DNA of 64,000 bases. Origin: Plasmodiophora brassicae. Lineage: Eukaryota > Endomyxa: Phytomyxea > Phytomyxea > Plasmodiophorida. The position numbers and the translations under genes were made by a program. Positions 11,191 to 21,385 of the stretch are shown one piece after another (the first letter of the stretch is position 1; each line of letters begins with the position of its first letter). Below the pieces are notes generated by a model. The model was not told the origin of the DNA, did no database searches, and worked only from the letters and a program-made list of their open reading frames with translations. Where the stretch lies: contig CP145411.1 of the NCBI GenBank assembly GCA_036867785.1, positions 1,550,001 to 1,614,000 of the forward strand. Reading direction: 5' to 3'.

Positions 11191-12132
11191 ATGGTCGCCA
11201 CGACGTCGTACTCGTCGCAGCAGCAGGGCGTGGGCGCCACGGCGCTGTGCCCTGAGGCGATTGCGCTGAAGGTGAGATTCCTGTGGTCGTTCGCCGCGTC
11301 GGTGTTTGGTATTGATGGGGGACGCGATATCAGTTGAGGCAGCTCGCTGCCGAGCCTGACAACCAGATGTATATCGCGAGGGAACCGGGCTGTATCGGTG
11401 GCCTGATCGGGTTCCTGGCACCGGGCAATGACCTGCGCATCATGCTGATTGCCGCTCAGGCAATATTGTTCCTGTCGTCGCATCCCAGCAATCGGAAGCT
11501 CCTCCTGGGGATGTCGGCGCTCATCAGCCACCTGACAGAGCTGTGCACGCACCCGAATCAGAATCTGGTACATGTCGTTCCGGACAGACGAGCGAACAAC
11601 GCAGGCTTATCCCGATGCGTAGGCGCATTTCGCGAGCGCCGCGCTGGTCAACCTGACGAAGAATGACGAGAACCGGGTGCAGTCGTTCAAGAAGAAGAGC
11701 CTGGAGCTGGTCAAGCTCCAGCTCCAAGCGCCACCCGCCGACGAAGCCGCTGTCAAGAACGCGTTGCTGTCCGTTGCGGGCGTTGTCAGCGTCACCCTGA
11801 GCCGGCGCCATGTTGTCAGCGCGTATTCGGTCAAGAAGGCGCTCGCGTATTCGCTTATCGACGCCCTGCGAAGAATCGATGTCGACGCCGCCGAAATACT
11901 CGAGAAGCACTCCAATGCGACTGCGTCGTGCGTTGGCGCCAGCGCGCCGCAGTACCTGGAGCACAACTCGTTCAAAGCGAGGCCGGACGCGCTCAGCATC
12001 TTCGCCAATTCGTTCGAGGAGAGCAGCCTGGCCACGCGGCTCGCTAGACAACGGAAACTGGAGCGCGAGAAGCTCGAATCGCAGAACAAGACGCAAAGCA
12101 TCCTGTCCAAAGTCTGGACGTCGATCTGGTAA
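11191..12132 (+). CDS. ARMC1-like armadillo-repeat protein
   Basis: Three exons (11191-11271, 11334-11567, 11623-12132) give 274 aa. The N-terminal half is helical armadillo-like: LRQLAAEPDNQMYIAREPGCIGG, then LIAAQAILFLSSHPSNRKLLL, and, over the second intron, LCTHPNQNL|AHFASAALVNLTKNDENR. The second half has a ferredoxin-like stretch, LVKLQLQAPPADEAAVKNAL and LLSVAGVVSVTLSRR, as in the heavy-metal-associated-like domain of ARMC1. The extreme C-terminus ILSKVWTSIW mirrors the short aromatic tail of ARMC1, which in animals targets the protein to mitochondria. The domain order (ARM, then HMA-like fold, then aromatic tail) and the size match the family. Introns are 62 and 55 nt. Confidence 0.65.
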
Positions 12133-12278
12133 TCCGCATTGGTCCACGTTATCATTGCTCCCCTCGTATACCGCCCCTATTACACTGAATTGGTTGTTCG
12201 TGAAGCGCGAATCCCGCTGTGGCCTGCGTGTCAATGCTGTCGAGGAATAGGACAGTGGATATCGTCGTTTTAGGTATA

Positions 12279-15200
12279 TCAACTGAGGCGATCTGTCGGT
12301 CCGGGTGCGGGGATCGACCTGCCCTTCTTCGCCTGCTTGAGTTGACGTTCAACGGCCACAACGGCACGCGACGCGCGGTACCGTCGCGCCCGCGCCTCAA
12401 CGATGGCGTCGCACACGACAAGTTGCTGCTGTACCTCGTCGAGCTCCTTGTCGAGGTCGTCCAGCTCAGCCTGCAGGCGCCTGCAATTCGACCTGGCGTT
12501 CTCGTCCCGTCGTCGAACGCGCGCAACGTCCACCGTCCTGGGTCGGATGGGGACCGATCGCAGGGCGCGATCCGTCGCCCCGTTCAGCAGGACCCGCGAC
12601 GTCGTCGTCGTCGTCGTCTTCTTGTCGAACTCGGCGGCCAGTCGCTTCAGGTTCTGGAGCTGCGACGTGTACCTCTGCACCTGGGCGCGTTGCCGCCCGC
12701 ACCGCACCTCCACCACATGAATCCTCGCCTTGACCGCCTGCAACGCGCTGTAGAGCCTCCTGCGATCAACGCCTGCGACGGCGTTCACTAGCGGCGCGGG
12801 TGGTGCCACCCGTTCAGGTGGCGCGTTCATGATGACGATGAACCCGGGGCTGACACTATCCGAAGCAGACGGGTCTGTGGGCACCGGCTCCTCGTCCACC
12901 GGCGTGTCGTCCACAACAGCAGCCGGGGCTCGTTCCGGTGGCGCCTGGTCTGCGACGATCGTCCGATGGCGCCATTGCGAGATCATGTAATCGCGGCGGC
13001 CGCCCGCGATCACCTGCGCGTCGTCCTTGGTGAACCAGAGCCCGACCAGCGGCGAGGCGTGCCCGCGCTGCACGTGGGCGCAAGCGCCCTCGGATTGGCA
13101 AGGGAAACGATACCTGGCACGCACCATCACGATCCCATCGCCATCTGCGTCCGACCCGGCTTACAGGTGCAATAGGCCCAGGTGGTCGGCCACCGCCACA
13201 ACGGACCCGCTGGTGGACACCGCCAGACGGCTCAGGTCATTGTCGTGTCGACGGCAACCTGGGGGCTGCTGTGTCATTACAGATCCATTTCGTGGGACGC
13301 GAACGACGCACCGCTGAGGACGCCGCCGTCGAAGCACGTCCTGTGCGTCCAGCCCACATCAAGGCCGGTGATGTCATCGCGGATCCGATCGTGGTCCTCC
13401 CCGATCTGGTCTGGCAGACGCGTCAGAACACGCCCGTCATCGTCCCGTTTCGGTTTACAAATCAGAGGCGGGCACCACCCGTGGCCGGACACGGCAACGT
13501 GGTCCCCAGCGTTGGAGACGTCGATCGTGGCCACCGGGAACGGAACGCGAATCATGCGGAGCCGCCTCAGGGTACCCAGATCCAGCAGATGGATGCTGCA
13601 AACGCCTGCGACGAACAGGACGTTGCGCTTGGCCGACACCCGCAGCACGGTCCCGACGTCGTAGTCGTCCAGACGCGCCTCCGCCGTCGCGCTCCTCAGC
13701 GCCGGGAATTCCATCAGCACCACCTGCGGCAGGTCGCCGTTCAGACCCGTCCCCAGGTGCACCGGTGCGTCGCCCCTACACGACCGCTGCACAACGCGAA
13801 CGCCAGCTGGTTGCCCGATGGCGTGAACGTCATGCACGACACGTTGCTGTCGAACGGACGCAACGTCCGGACGTGCATGCGCTCCTCGGTGTCCAGCAGG
13901 CGAACGGCGCGCGTGTCATCGGCGCTGGCCACGAACGGCAGGAACGGATGCGCCGCCATGGCGGTCAGTTCGCCAGGATGGCCCTGGCGAACCAACCACA
14001 TCAGCGAAACGGGCGCGCCGCCCCCCGGGCGATCCACCCGTACCTCAACGATGGTGCTCGCTGTGCGACACACGCGAACGATCTCGGACAGGTCGAACTC
14101 CCAGATGCGATTGCATGACGTGCCTGCCGGGGGTCGAATGAGCGGGCGGCGCGGGGCGCAACGCGCCGGGTGCGTTACCGAGCAGGAGCCGACGACGACG
14201 CTCGTTCCAGTCGGCCGCACGGGGAACGCCGATCCCAGGTTCGCCTGTGCGTGTGTGTGGCGAATTAGTGCAGAGCGGACAAGGGCGCTGGATGAACGAC
14301 GGGACCACCGAATCGCAGATCGAACGAATGGGTCACCCGGAGCCTCCTGTTCCAGAACAGGACTTGGAACCGGCTGCACAACGACAAGACGCCACGGTCG
14401 GGCAGCCTTCGAAGGACGGCCACCTCCGCCTGAGACCATTAGTGAATGGGGGCATTGCAACGCAAATGCTAATGCAGACCCCATGACCAGGCAGGATGGC
14501 GTGCTGGCAGCCCGCTTCGATGGACACGAGGTCGCCGGTGGACAGCCCCGCCACCAGGTGGTCACCGGCCAGGAAGGTCGCACAGCGGAACGTGGTGCCC
14601 AGCGGCGACGCAGCCGACCACACACAATGCACCGGGTGCTGCCCATGGACAACGATCAGGAACAGCGCTTTCGTTACGCGAATACAACGCGTGCTCGGCC
14701 ACCTGCCCCTCGCCGGTGTACCGCCAGAACTTGACACATTCCCGGCCGCAGGTAGCGAACTCGTCGTTGTGCACCGGGTGTGCCACCACGGCATGAACGG
14801 CGTCGATGTTCTGTTTGTGCCCCTGGACCGTTGTTCCTGGTGGGCAATGGGCACCGTTGCACACACGAGAGCGACGCGATCCGGTTCGTACCAAGAAGGC
14901 GCGGTGATCGACCGCAGTCCCAGACGGCAATCACCTGGGGATCTTCCAGGCCCACAGACACGAGGCGATCCTACGGGCGTTTCGGCACTAGTAACGTCTG
15001 CCCGTTGCGAATCGCGGGCGTACCGATCCAGACAGGAATGCCAGGGCGCACACGCCGACCGCATGCTGTGCGAACTCCATCATCGGTCGACCCGTCCGCA
15101 GGTCCCACACGATGACCAGCGCCTGAGCATCGAGACGGTTTCAGAACCGAGGCCTGGCGAGCCGCGTTTCATGTGCAGACCTGTTGGGATTCGGCGGCGG

Positions 15201-16457
15201 TGGTGTCGAACTGACCGGTCGCCACGAGATCCCCATCAGGAGAGACAGCCAGGCTGCGACGGCAGGTCAGGATCGTTGCCGGTTCGAGGCGCCGCGCCTC
15301 CCACGTACCAGGAGACTTCGTCGGTGTGGCCCTGGAAGATCGTCTGGCGCCTCGTCGTTCGGCATTGCAGGGCGGCGACCGACGCGACCGTGTACAGGAT
15401 CGATTCGGCGTCGTCCGCGTAGTACACGTTGTTGCCCATGGCGTCGGCACCGTTGTACCCGTACCTGTCTGCCGGGTTAGACGCTGCGAGCAGGGTGGGC
15501 ACGACACGTCGCTCTCGTCGTACACGTGCTCCAGAGCGAGGTCGGTGTCCGGTGGACGATTCGTCGACCTGCTATACACACGTGACCTTAGACGGGTGTT
15601 CTCGTGCAACTGGGGGACCTGGTGCGACCTTGCCACGCGAACTAACGATCCCTCAGCAGTGCCGGCGCTGTCACGACGACGCTGAGCAAGCATCAACTGG
15701 TCGCCGTCGCGTTTGGCTGCCTCGACGTTCCCCAGGGTTCCCGTGGCTCTCTCTAGCAGAGCGCTCTCCTGCTGCTCCAGCTCCTGATCAGGCAGGCACA
15801 GCGTTCAGACGCGCGCTTCGCAATCGGAAGAAACGTACCGCCTGGACGGCGCCCTCAAGAGGTTCCTGACGGGACGTGCATTGAACGCAAATAGCTGGTT
15901 GCGTTTTCTCTTCAGCCAGGAGCTCACCCTGACGGGTCGAGTCATTCGATCACATGACGCTGCCCTTCCTGGACGGGTCACCTACCTGCAATGTCCCCGG
16001 CGCGTCTGGCTCCTCGTCAGGGACACTGTGCTCTTCGCCCGCGTCAACGACCCGGGCCACGTCGGCCTCTTCAATCGTGTTCTGATGCTTCCGAATAAGA
16101 ACGCGGCGTCGACCGAGCATCAGGAAGGCAGCGTACCTGTTCATTGGGTGCGATCTGTACGAGGCCCTCCTCCTGCTGCTGTTTATCGACAGCGCTCCTG
16201 TCCATCTGCTGGATCGCAGTCGACAGCCGTTGCTGATCGACTTGCTCGATCGTCTTCATCTCCTCGATGAGCGTCGAGATCGCGCGCTGCGTGCATCGCC
16301 GGTACCATCGCTGGCGCATAACGTCACCACCTCGTACAGCGTTATGCACTGTCGAGGTTCCAACCTGTATCGTCGACGCCGCCCGTTTCTTCGCTGCACT
16401 ATCGGGAGCGGCTCCTGGAAGGCGGTCGGCGCCGCTGGCCAGTGTAGGTTCCGTCAT
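12279..16457 (-). CDS. EML-family HELP/WD40 microtubule-associated protein with flanking coiled coils
   Basis: Spliced pieces follow the EML order. A charged coiled-coil N-terminus (ISTLIEEMKTIEQVDQQRLSTAI, later ERATGTLGNVEAAKRDGDQL) leads to a HELP-like segment YGYNGADAMGNNVYYADDAESI with TVASVAALQ and FQGHTDEVS. WD repeats follow: LAVSPDGDLVATGQFD, VVAHPVHNDEFATCGRECVKFWRY, HPFLPFVASADDTRAVRLLD, VRTLRPFDSNVSCMTFTPSGNQLAF and VLFVAGVCSIHLLDL. The propeller ends HASPLVGLWFTKDDAQVIAGGRRDYMISQWR, equivalent to the HSSHV...GGKD..IMQWR end of EML proteins. Unlike animal EMLs, about 240 residues follow, with a strong coiled coil (RRLQAELDDLDKELDEVQQQLV). EMLs bind tubulin. At least six introns are needed. 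The start at 16457 is provisional. Confidence 0.65.
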
Positions 16458-16777
16458 GTGTCTAGCGAACTGTCTGGCGGTCTCGAGAAGTTTGTCATTG
16501 GACGACGCCGCGTCATCTAGGCGCTGCTGGGCGTCCAGCAGCCATTCCTTCTGCCGTTCCTCCTCAGCTTCCAGCTGCGCCAGCAGCGCCGCCGTCGTTC
16601 GTGCTGACCACGCCCTGAAGCATCGCTAACGCCCATGGTCGGACCGCCCGGCTCTGTGTCCACTCAACGACGACGGGCTGGGCCTACCTGGATTCGAATC
16701 GCGGCCGCCGATGTATCCAGGAGCGACGAAGGCCGTCCCGACATCGGAACCGGGGATGATGATTACACCGCCGTCGT

Positions 16778-16795
16778 CTCTCTCTCTCTCTCTGC
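16778..16795 (+). repeat. (TC)n microsatellite in 3'-spacer
   Basis: A pure TC dinucleotide run (about nine units) lies in the 448-bp spacer between the EML-like start (16457) and the RING gene stop (16906). The rest of this spacer holds no recognisable gene. A GATTCGAATCC string at about 16689-16699 resembles a tRNA B box but has no matching T-stem. Confidence 0.7.
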
Positions 16796-16905
16796 ACAGC
16801 AGACGGCAAGTGTTGCTGCCCGTCAGATGACGGTGCACATCATCGCCCAAACTAGGCTGGGCGTCGGCTCCTGCCAGGGCAATGATGCGATGTTCAGACG
16901 GTTCA

Positions 16906-17486
16906 TCAAGAGTCGTTATTATTGTCAAAGGAAGTTCGGCAAACGGGGCAGACGACGGCCCGGCGAGCGTCGACCCAGGACTCGAGGCATGTTGCATGGA
17001 AGACGTGGAGGCACGGCAGCCGGCGGACGGCGTCCTGGTCTTTGTAGTCGGCCAGGCAGATCGGGCAGGGAGTGCTGGCAGCAGCGCTGCCTTCCTGGTG
17101 AACGTACACCGTTGGCGGCAGCTGCGCCAGCAGGATCTCCGTTGTTGTCGTGGGATTGCCTGCTCGCCCTGCCTCCTCGTCGTCGGTTGCTCTCGTCGGC
17201 TCCCGCTCGTCCTGGTCAGCGTTGGCCATAACGCTCAGCCGCCAGCAGGAACATACCAACATCATGTCGCATAAGAGCACACAGCACTGGGTAGCGATCT
17301 CGACCCAAGGCATGACCGGCGGTGCAGGCGATTGGCAACGGTCTCGCGAACCTGATGAGGTGTGGCTAGGTAGTAGAGTACCGCCCGGTGGTGCACCGCG
17401 ACGGCCACTCCGCCTGCTATTTTTAGGCGGACGCTGTAACAAGTGGACGCGACGACGGGTACCCTGAGCACGGTTCGAATATCCAT
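16906..17486 (-). CDS. Small membrane RING-H2 E3 ubiquitin ligase
   Basis: Two exons (17486-17352 and 17286-16906, 65-nt intron) give 171 aa. The C-terminal RING-H2 finger is complete: CPICLADYKDQDAVRRL, CLHVFHATCLESWVD, then CPVCRTSF, i.e. C-x2-C, C-x-H-x2-H-x2-C and C-x2-C. This finger class binds E2 enzymes. The N-terminal half is hydrophobic (LKIAGGVAVAVHHRAVLYYL and CCVLLCDMMLVCSCWRLSVM), suggesting one or two membrane spans. This fits the many small organelle-membrane RING-H2 ligases; substrates cannot be predicted. If exon 1 is non-coding, translation could start at an internal Met in exon 2 (MMLVCSC), which would give a shorter product. Its start codon is only 3 bp from the divergent p25-alpha start. 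Confidence 0.75.
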
Positions 17487-17489
17487 TCA

Positions 17490-18113
17490 ATGGGAAAGGC
17501 AGCAGGGGGCGCGTGCCACTTGCATGGCCTGATCAGCCCGTTCGCGATCATGACTGGCAAGGGTTCTGACGACGCGCTGGGCCATCTGATGGACCATCGG
17601 CGGTTCACGGGCATGCATCGGCACCGATTCGACAGGAACGGGAAAGGGAAGGGGCTGAAAGGTCGCGACAGCATCATCAAAGGCCTCGGGACGATGCACG
17701 ACCCGTACCTGGGTGGGCCCATCTGGGATATAGCGCAGGTCGTGCGAAATTTCCTACGCTTGCCGAGAGCAGATCGCTCGTCACGATATGGAGTGAAGTC
17801 GGACGCGGAGACGGCACCCTCCGCTAGGCCAAACGACCCACAGACGACGTCGTCACCGATCTGGACGAAACTGACCAACCCGAAATTGTACACGGGCACC
17901 CACATCTACAAGTACTGCAGCGAGACAATCGATGAAGACGTCCTCCAGGAGATGCAAAAGTTACAGGCTATGCAGGCGTATGGCGCCGAGAAACGGCTGC
18001 CTGGGATCTGGTACGATACCGGCACGAGGGGCAGACAGCAGAAGGCGTCCGTCGACAGGCAAGACAACCTTGAATTTCTGAAGACCAGGGCAATCAAACT
18101 TCATAGACGATGA
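17490..18113 (+). CDS. p25-alpha (TPPP-family) domain protein
   Basis: A single-exon 207-aa frame. Residues about 33-60 carry LMDHRRFTGMHRHRFDRNGKGKGLKGRD, the hallmark p25-alpha signature (L-D-x-x-x-Y/F-T-G-x-H-x-x-R-F-D-x-x-G-x-G-x-G). A second, weaker half motif LTNPKLYTGTHIYKYCSE lies near residue 130. TPPP/p25-alpha proteins bundle and stabilise microtubules and in protists are tied to flagella. The short form with this C-rich repeat order is not the classic animal TPPP layout (no EF-hand-like N-terminal half). The C-terminal half is charged, without recognised domains. An internal start at MTGKGSDD (17550) is also possible and would widen the gap to the divergent RING gene. Confidence 0.7.
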   Translation: MGKAAGGACHLHGLISPFAIMTGKGSDDALGHLMDHRRFTGMHRHRFDRNGKGKGLKGRDSIIKGLGTMHDPYLGGPIWDIAQVVRNFLRLPRADRSSRYGVKSDAETAPSARPNDPQTTSSPIWTKLTNPKLYTGTHIYKYCSETIDEDVLQEMQKLQAMQAYGAEKRLPGIWYDTGTRGRQQKASVDRQDNLEFLKTRAIKLHRR

Positions 18114-18125
18114 ACAAACGAGGAT

Positions 18126-18635
18126 TCAGTTGACATATTGGTTATGCCAGGACGTCTGAACCTTGACGAACTCCTCGATAGCATCCTGGAGGTTCTGTAG
18201 AGCGAACTGGGTATTGCGTTCAACGCCAAGCCCGTTCGTGTGCATGATGGCGAGGTAAAATGACGCCAAGGCGCCCCATATAGAAATCTGGAACGCCGTC
18301 TGCGACACGCGCCTGAACACCGCAGCTGCGAGAGCCGGGTCACAATCGGTCCCAATCCCGAACAGGAGCATCTCTCCGATGGCTTCGCCCGCATTCAAAT
18401 TGCGTTCGATTTCGAACGCGTTGACGAGATCCTGGAATTCAGCGTCGGACTCGCGAACCAGCATCTGACGGTGTGCGGCGATCTCAGAAAGCGCTGCCAC
18501 GGCGTTGGAGGCGTGGACGTCCACGTTCTGGAGCAGCACGCCAACATCATCGAAGTCTGGTAGCTGCACAGAACCGTCAGCCTCGTCAATGGTGACCACC
18601 GCCAGTGCCAAGACGACACAGACGAGGGCGACCAT
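18126..18635 (-). CDS. Secreted or ER Sel1-repeat-like protein
   Basis: A single-exon 169-aa frame. It starts with MVALVCVVLALAVVTIDEADG, a convincing signal peptide or anchor, which is why 18635 was chosen over an upstream start at 18905 whose extra 90 residues look non-coding. The C-terminal half contains Sel1/TPR-like helices: IGEMLLFGIGTDCDPALAAAVFRRVSQ, then ALASFYLAIMHTNGLGVERNTQFALQ, with the A-x2-Lxx-x-Y-x2-G-x-G-V pattern. Sel1-repeat proteins in the secretory pathway act as adaptors (for example in ER-associated degradation), but this one is too short to be SEL1L/Hrd3. It converges on the p25-alpha gene with only 12 bp between stop codons. Confidence 0.55.
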   Translation of the reverse strand: MVALVCVVLALAVVTIDEADGSVQLPDFDDVGVLLQNVDVHASNAVAALSEIAAHRQMLVRESDAEFQDLVNAFEIERNLNAGEAIGEMLLFGIGTDCDPALAAAVFRRVSQTAFQISIWGALASFYLAIMHTNGLGVERNTQFALQNLQDAIEEFVKVQTSWHNQYVN

Positions 18636-18994
18636 TGCCGCGATGGCGGTTGACGGAGTCTCTGCTGCGCAGTCAGCGCGCAGTTCCGGCCCACTGGGCG
18701 AACGAACATTCGCTCCGTACGCTGCAGCGGGACTGCAGACAGCGCCCAGGGACAATTGGGAGGCGCTTTCGACGCATGTCCTTAACACGTCTTTCCATGG
18801 ACCATTTACATACCCCATGGGCAGGCCTTGCTTTGCTCGTCGGCGAACGCGATTAGCTCTATTCGCCTGCCACATGCGAAGCACTGAAGCTTCCACCAAT
18901 GACAACAGAGATCGCTGGCGCTATTACGTGGTTGCGCGTTGCGCTTCGACGTCGCCATCGTCACTCGTCACTACCTATTTCGAGGGGTCCGACA

Positions 18995-19838
18995 ATGCCG
19001 CGCGACCTATCCGGCGGCGTGGAATCGATGCCGGTCCCGTGCGACGATCGCCCGCCGCCGCCGTTCCGGTACATTCGGCTGCCAGACGCCGTCGGCACGG
19101 TCCAGCTGGATGGGTGCGCGTGCGAATCGGGCCTAGATTGCATGACGAACAGCGAGTGCTATTGCGCCAGCGCCAAAGGCGTGACGACGCGCAACGACAT
19201 TCGGCTACCGTTGTTCGAATGCAATTCGCTGTGTGGATGCGGGCCCGACTGCCCGACTCGTGTAGGGCAGAACGGCCTGCGGTTCCCGGTTCGCGTCGTG
19301 TACAACCACAGGATCAGTGGCTGGGCCGTCGAATCCGTTGGGCGCATCCCAGCAGGGGCGTTCATTGTCGAGTACCTGGGGCGGTACTGCTCAGCGGAGG
19401 ACGCCGCCAGGCTCCACGACCTGCATCGCGAGCCAAACTATCTGCTGAACGTCATCGAATTCGTCCCGTCGTCGTTCGTCGCGTCCCTGTCCTCAGGACG
19501 GTGCTCCGATGTACGTCTGTCGACGCATATCGACGCGAGCGAATGCGGGAACGTGTCCAGGTTTCTCTGCAGCGACCGGACGTTATGCACGTCCAACGTC
19601 ATCTAACTGTATCGCCCGCAGGTTCTTCAATCACAGCTGTGAACCGAATCTGGCAGTCAGGACGTTCCGGGTCGACTGGCTGTCCCCTGCACGGGTCGGG
19701 TTCTTCGCCGCCCGGGACATCGAACCGGGCGAAGAGCTGGAATTCTCCTACGGCCACGTCACCGATCAGGGCCGGGCGTGTCATTGCGGCAAACCTCGTT
19801 GTCGGAAATGGTTACCGTTCGACCGAACGATAACGTAA
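18995..19838 (+). CDS. SUV39/G9a-type SET-domain histone lysine methyltransferase
   Basis: Exons 18995-19560 and 19622-19838 (61-nt intron) give 260 aa. The protein is a bare catalytic unit. A Cys-rich pre-SET follows GCACESGLDCMTNSECYC and ECNSLCGCGPDC. The SET core has SGWAVESVGRIPAGAFIVEYLGR, and the cofactor knot motif SRFFNHSCEPNL is created by the splice. FFAARDIEPGEELEFSYG closes the SET domain and the post-SET is CHCGKPRC. All zinc cysteines (9 pre-SET, C-x-C-x4-C post-SET) and the catalytic NHSCEPN/ELEFSYG residues are present, so H3K9-type activity is likely. No chromodomain is seen. An upstream in-frame Met at 18899 would add 32 basic residues. Confidence 0.85.
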
Positions 19839-19890
19839 TCGGTGGAGGAGAGGAGGTCCCGCCCGTGTCGCCGCCATTGGGTCGTTGTCC

Positions 19891-20445
19891 ATGAGCTTGC
19901 TGGATGCGATTCGGCGCTACGCGCGGTACAACGTCTGGGCGACCGATCGGTTGCTGGCTGCGTTGCAGGCGCTGCCGGACGACAAGTACCATGGGCATGC
20001 GAGCCTGTGCTTCCGGTCGATCCACGGGACGTTGAACCATCTCGTCCTGGCCGATCAGCTGTGGCTGTCGCAGTTCAAGGGCGTCGACCAGGACGAACGC
20101 ATCCTGTCGTACTGGCATCGCCCGGACAACGTCCTGTATGCCAAACCCGACGACGAGCGCATCTACTGGGAGGACAACATCCCAAGCCGAGACGGTGTAG
20201 CGGATGCGATCAGAAAATCGACGTCGGCCATCCTGGAACTCGTCGAAGGGCTTCCTGACGATGTCAACCTGGGCGGTCCGTTCACGTATAAGCGCCGAGG
20301 CGCGATGGTCACCAAGCCGCACATGGGCGACGTACTCATGCACGTTGTCAACCATGGCACCCATCATCGCGGGCAGATCACGGCCGCCTGCACACAGTTC
20401 GGCCTGCCGCCGCCGTCCCTCGATTTCATCTACTACCTCCAGTAA
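19891..20445 (+). CDS. DinB/DfsB-family metal-binding four-helix protein
   Basis: A single-exon 184-aa frame beginning MSLLDAIRRYARYNVWATDRLLAAL, the first helix of the DinB fold with its conserved YN.W. Putative metal ligands are in place: His in GTLNHLVLADQLW (helix 2) and the pair in VVNHGTHHRGQITAA (helix 3), with the YxWxNxR-like and HHRG signatures typical of the family. DinB-like proteins are widespread in bacteria, often thiol-dependent transferases or DNA-damage-induced proteins of unknown substrate. In eukaryotes they are patchy, so bacterial ancestry by transfer is plausible. Base composition and codon use look like the neighbouring genes, so any transfer is old. The function here is unknown. 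Confidence 0.8.
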   Translation: MSLLDAIRRYARYNVWATDRLLAALQALPDDKYHGHASLCFRSIHGTLNHLVLADQLWLSQFKGVDQDERILSYWHRPDNVLYAKPDDERIYWEDNIPSRDGVADAIRKSTSAILELVEGLPDDVNLGGPFTYKRRGAMVTKPHMGDVLMHVVNHGTHHRGQITAACTQFGLPPPSLDFIYYLQ

Positions 20446-20555
20446 AACCCATTTCCACAAGCCAGCGCTGTCAATGCTCGAGTATACGCCGTTGTTCCGA
20501 CTGAACGTCGCGATCGCAAACACCACTGTACAAGGGACGGATTTCCTGCCGGAGG

Positions 20556-20727
20556 CCATGGCCCCTCCGCTGGGTCGTACTCGGCCGCGGTCATTTCAGG
20601 TAGGTACACAGTGCCCGGGTCCCGATTTAGTTTCAGGCCATGGCCCTTCCGCCGCTGGGTTGCGAGGTGCGACTCGGCCGCGGTCATTTCAGGTGCACAG
20701 TGCGTACCGGGTCCCGATTTAGTTTCG
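20556..20727 (+). repeat. Two-copy tandem duplication of about 85 bp
   Basis: Copy 1 (about 20556-20637) and copy 2 (about 20638-20727) both run from ccatggccc(c/t)tccg through ctgggt, actcggccgcggtcatttca, and acagtg to cgggtcccgatttagtttc. They differ by small indels. The unit lies in the spacer after the DinB gene and includes no coding frame shared by both copies. Confidence 0.75.
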
Positions 20728-20887
20728 CGGGGGACGTTTTTCCTAATTCCGGGACCCCGGGCAACGACCGTCGTGCGACGCGCCCCCGTCACGCTTCTCC
20801 GTGGGATCGGGGACCCCCTTTTCAGGCGCAGTTGTCAGACCCGGACAGGGCCAATTCCAAGCAGTCGGGTTTCATTGTCGAAAAACG

Positions 20888-21238
20888 ATGTTTGCTGACG
20901 GGTGGGCGACCGATCTTCGCCTGCACGGGCAACTCGGACGCCGCGACTCGGCATGGACGCCGCTGTCGGTCGCCATGTCGCTGCTCGTGGTCGCCTTGAG
21001 CATCGACGGCCCCGCCTGCCGTCGCATCTTCTTCGAGGGGGCCGATGCCGTCGGCGCTGGCGCCGTCTGCGTCCAGTGGCGCGAGGAGATCTACCGGAAG
21101 CGTCAACGTGCCGCGCGTCGTCGAAACAGAATCATCGCGGTGTTCTCGTCGCTGTCGTCGTCGATGGCCACTGAGTGCGAGCCTGGACGGCTTCAGTTCA
21201 TACTCGCGTCCCTATCCGCTGCCTGCTGCCTCTGGTAG
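20888..21238 (+). CDS. Unrecognised small frame, possibly upstream exon(s) of the following gene
   Basis: The frame starts MFADGWATDLRLHGQL, has one hydrophobic span (LSVAMSLLVVALSIDG) and a basic segment YRKRQRAARRRNRIIA. It could end at 21238, giving 116 aa. Alternatively a splice after RRNRIIAV could join it to FVIEFFRNRRENAKRAE (from about 21286), which leads directly into the Rieske gene frame. I cannot decide between a separate short membrane protein and a 5' extension. No family is recognised. Confidence 0.3.
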   Translation: MFADGWATDLRLHGQLGRRDSAWTPLSVAMSLLVVALSIDGPACRRIFFEGADAVGAGAVCVQWREEIYRKRQRAARRRNRIIAVFSSLSSSMATECEPGRLQFILASLSAACCLW

Positions 21239-21385
21239 GATTCTCACGTCCTCCCTCGGTCATCTCTCTGACGACGACGCGTTAGGTTCGTCATCGAATT
21301 CTTCCGTAACCGTCGCGAGAACGCGAAGCGTGCCGAGAAAGCCTCCGCCGATGGGGATCAGTCGTCCACGTTTACGCCGCCGCCG

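Noticed and set aside
13271-14734. 487-codon open frame on the plus strand
   Set aside because: It is antisense to the WD40 part of the EML-like gene. The minus-strand product has recognisable propeller blades, while the plus-strand translation is Arg/Thr/Pro-rich with no domain. GC-rich genes often leave the opposite frame open.
16680-16700. tRNA-like B box (GATTCGAATCC)
   Set aside because: The flanking bases do not form a five-pair T-stem and no A box or acceptor stem is found on either strand.
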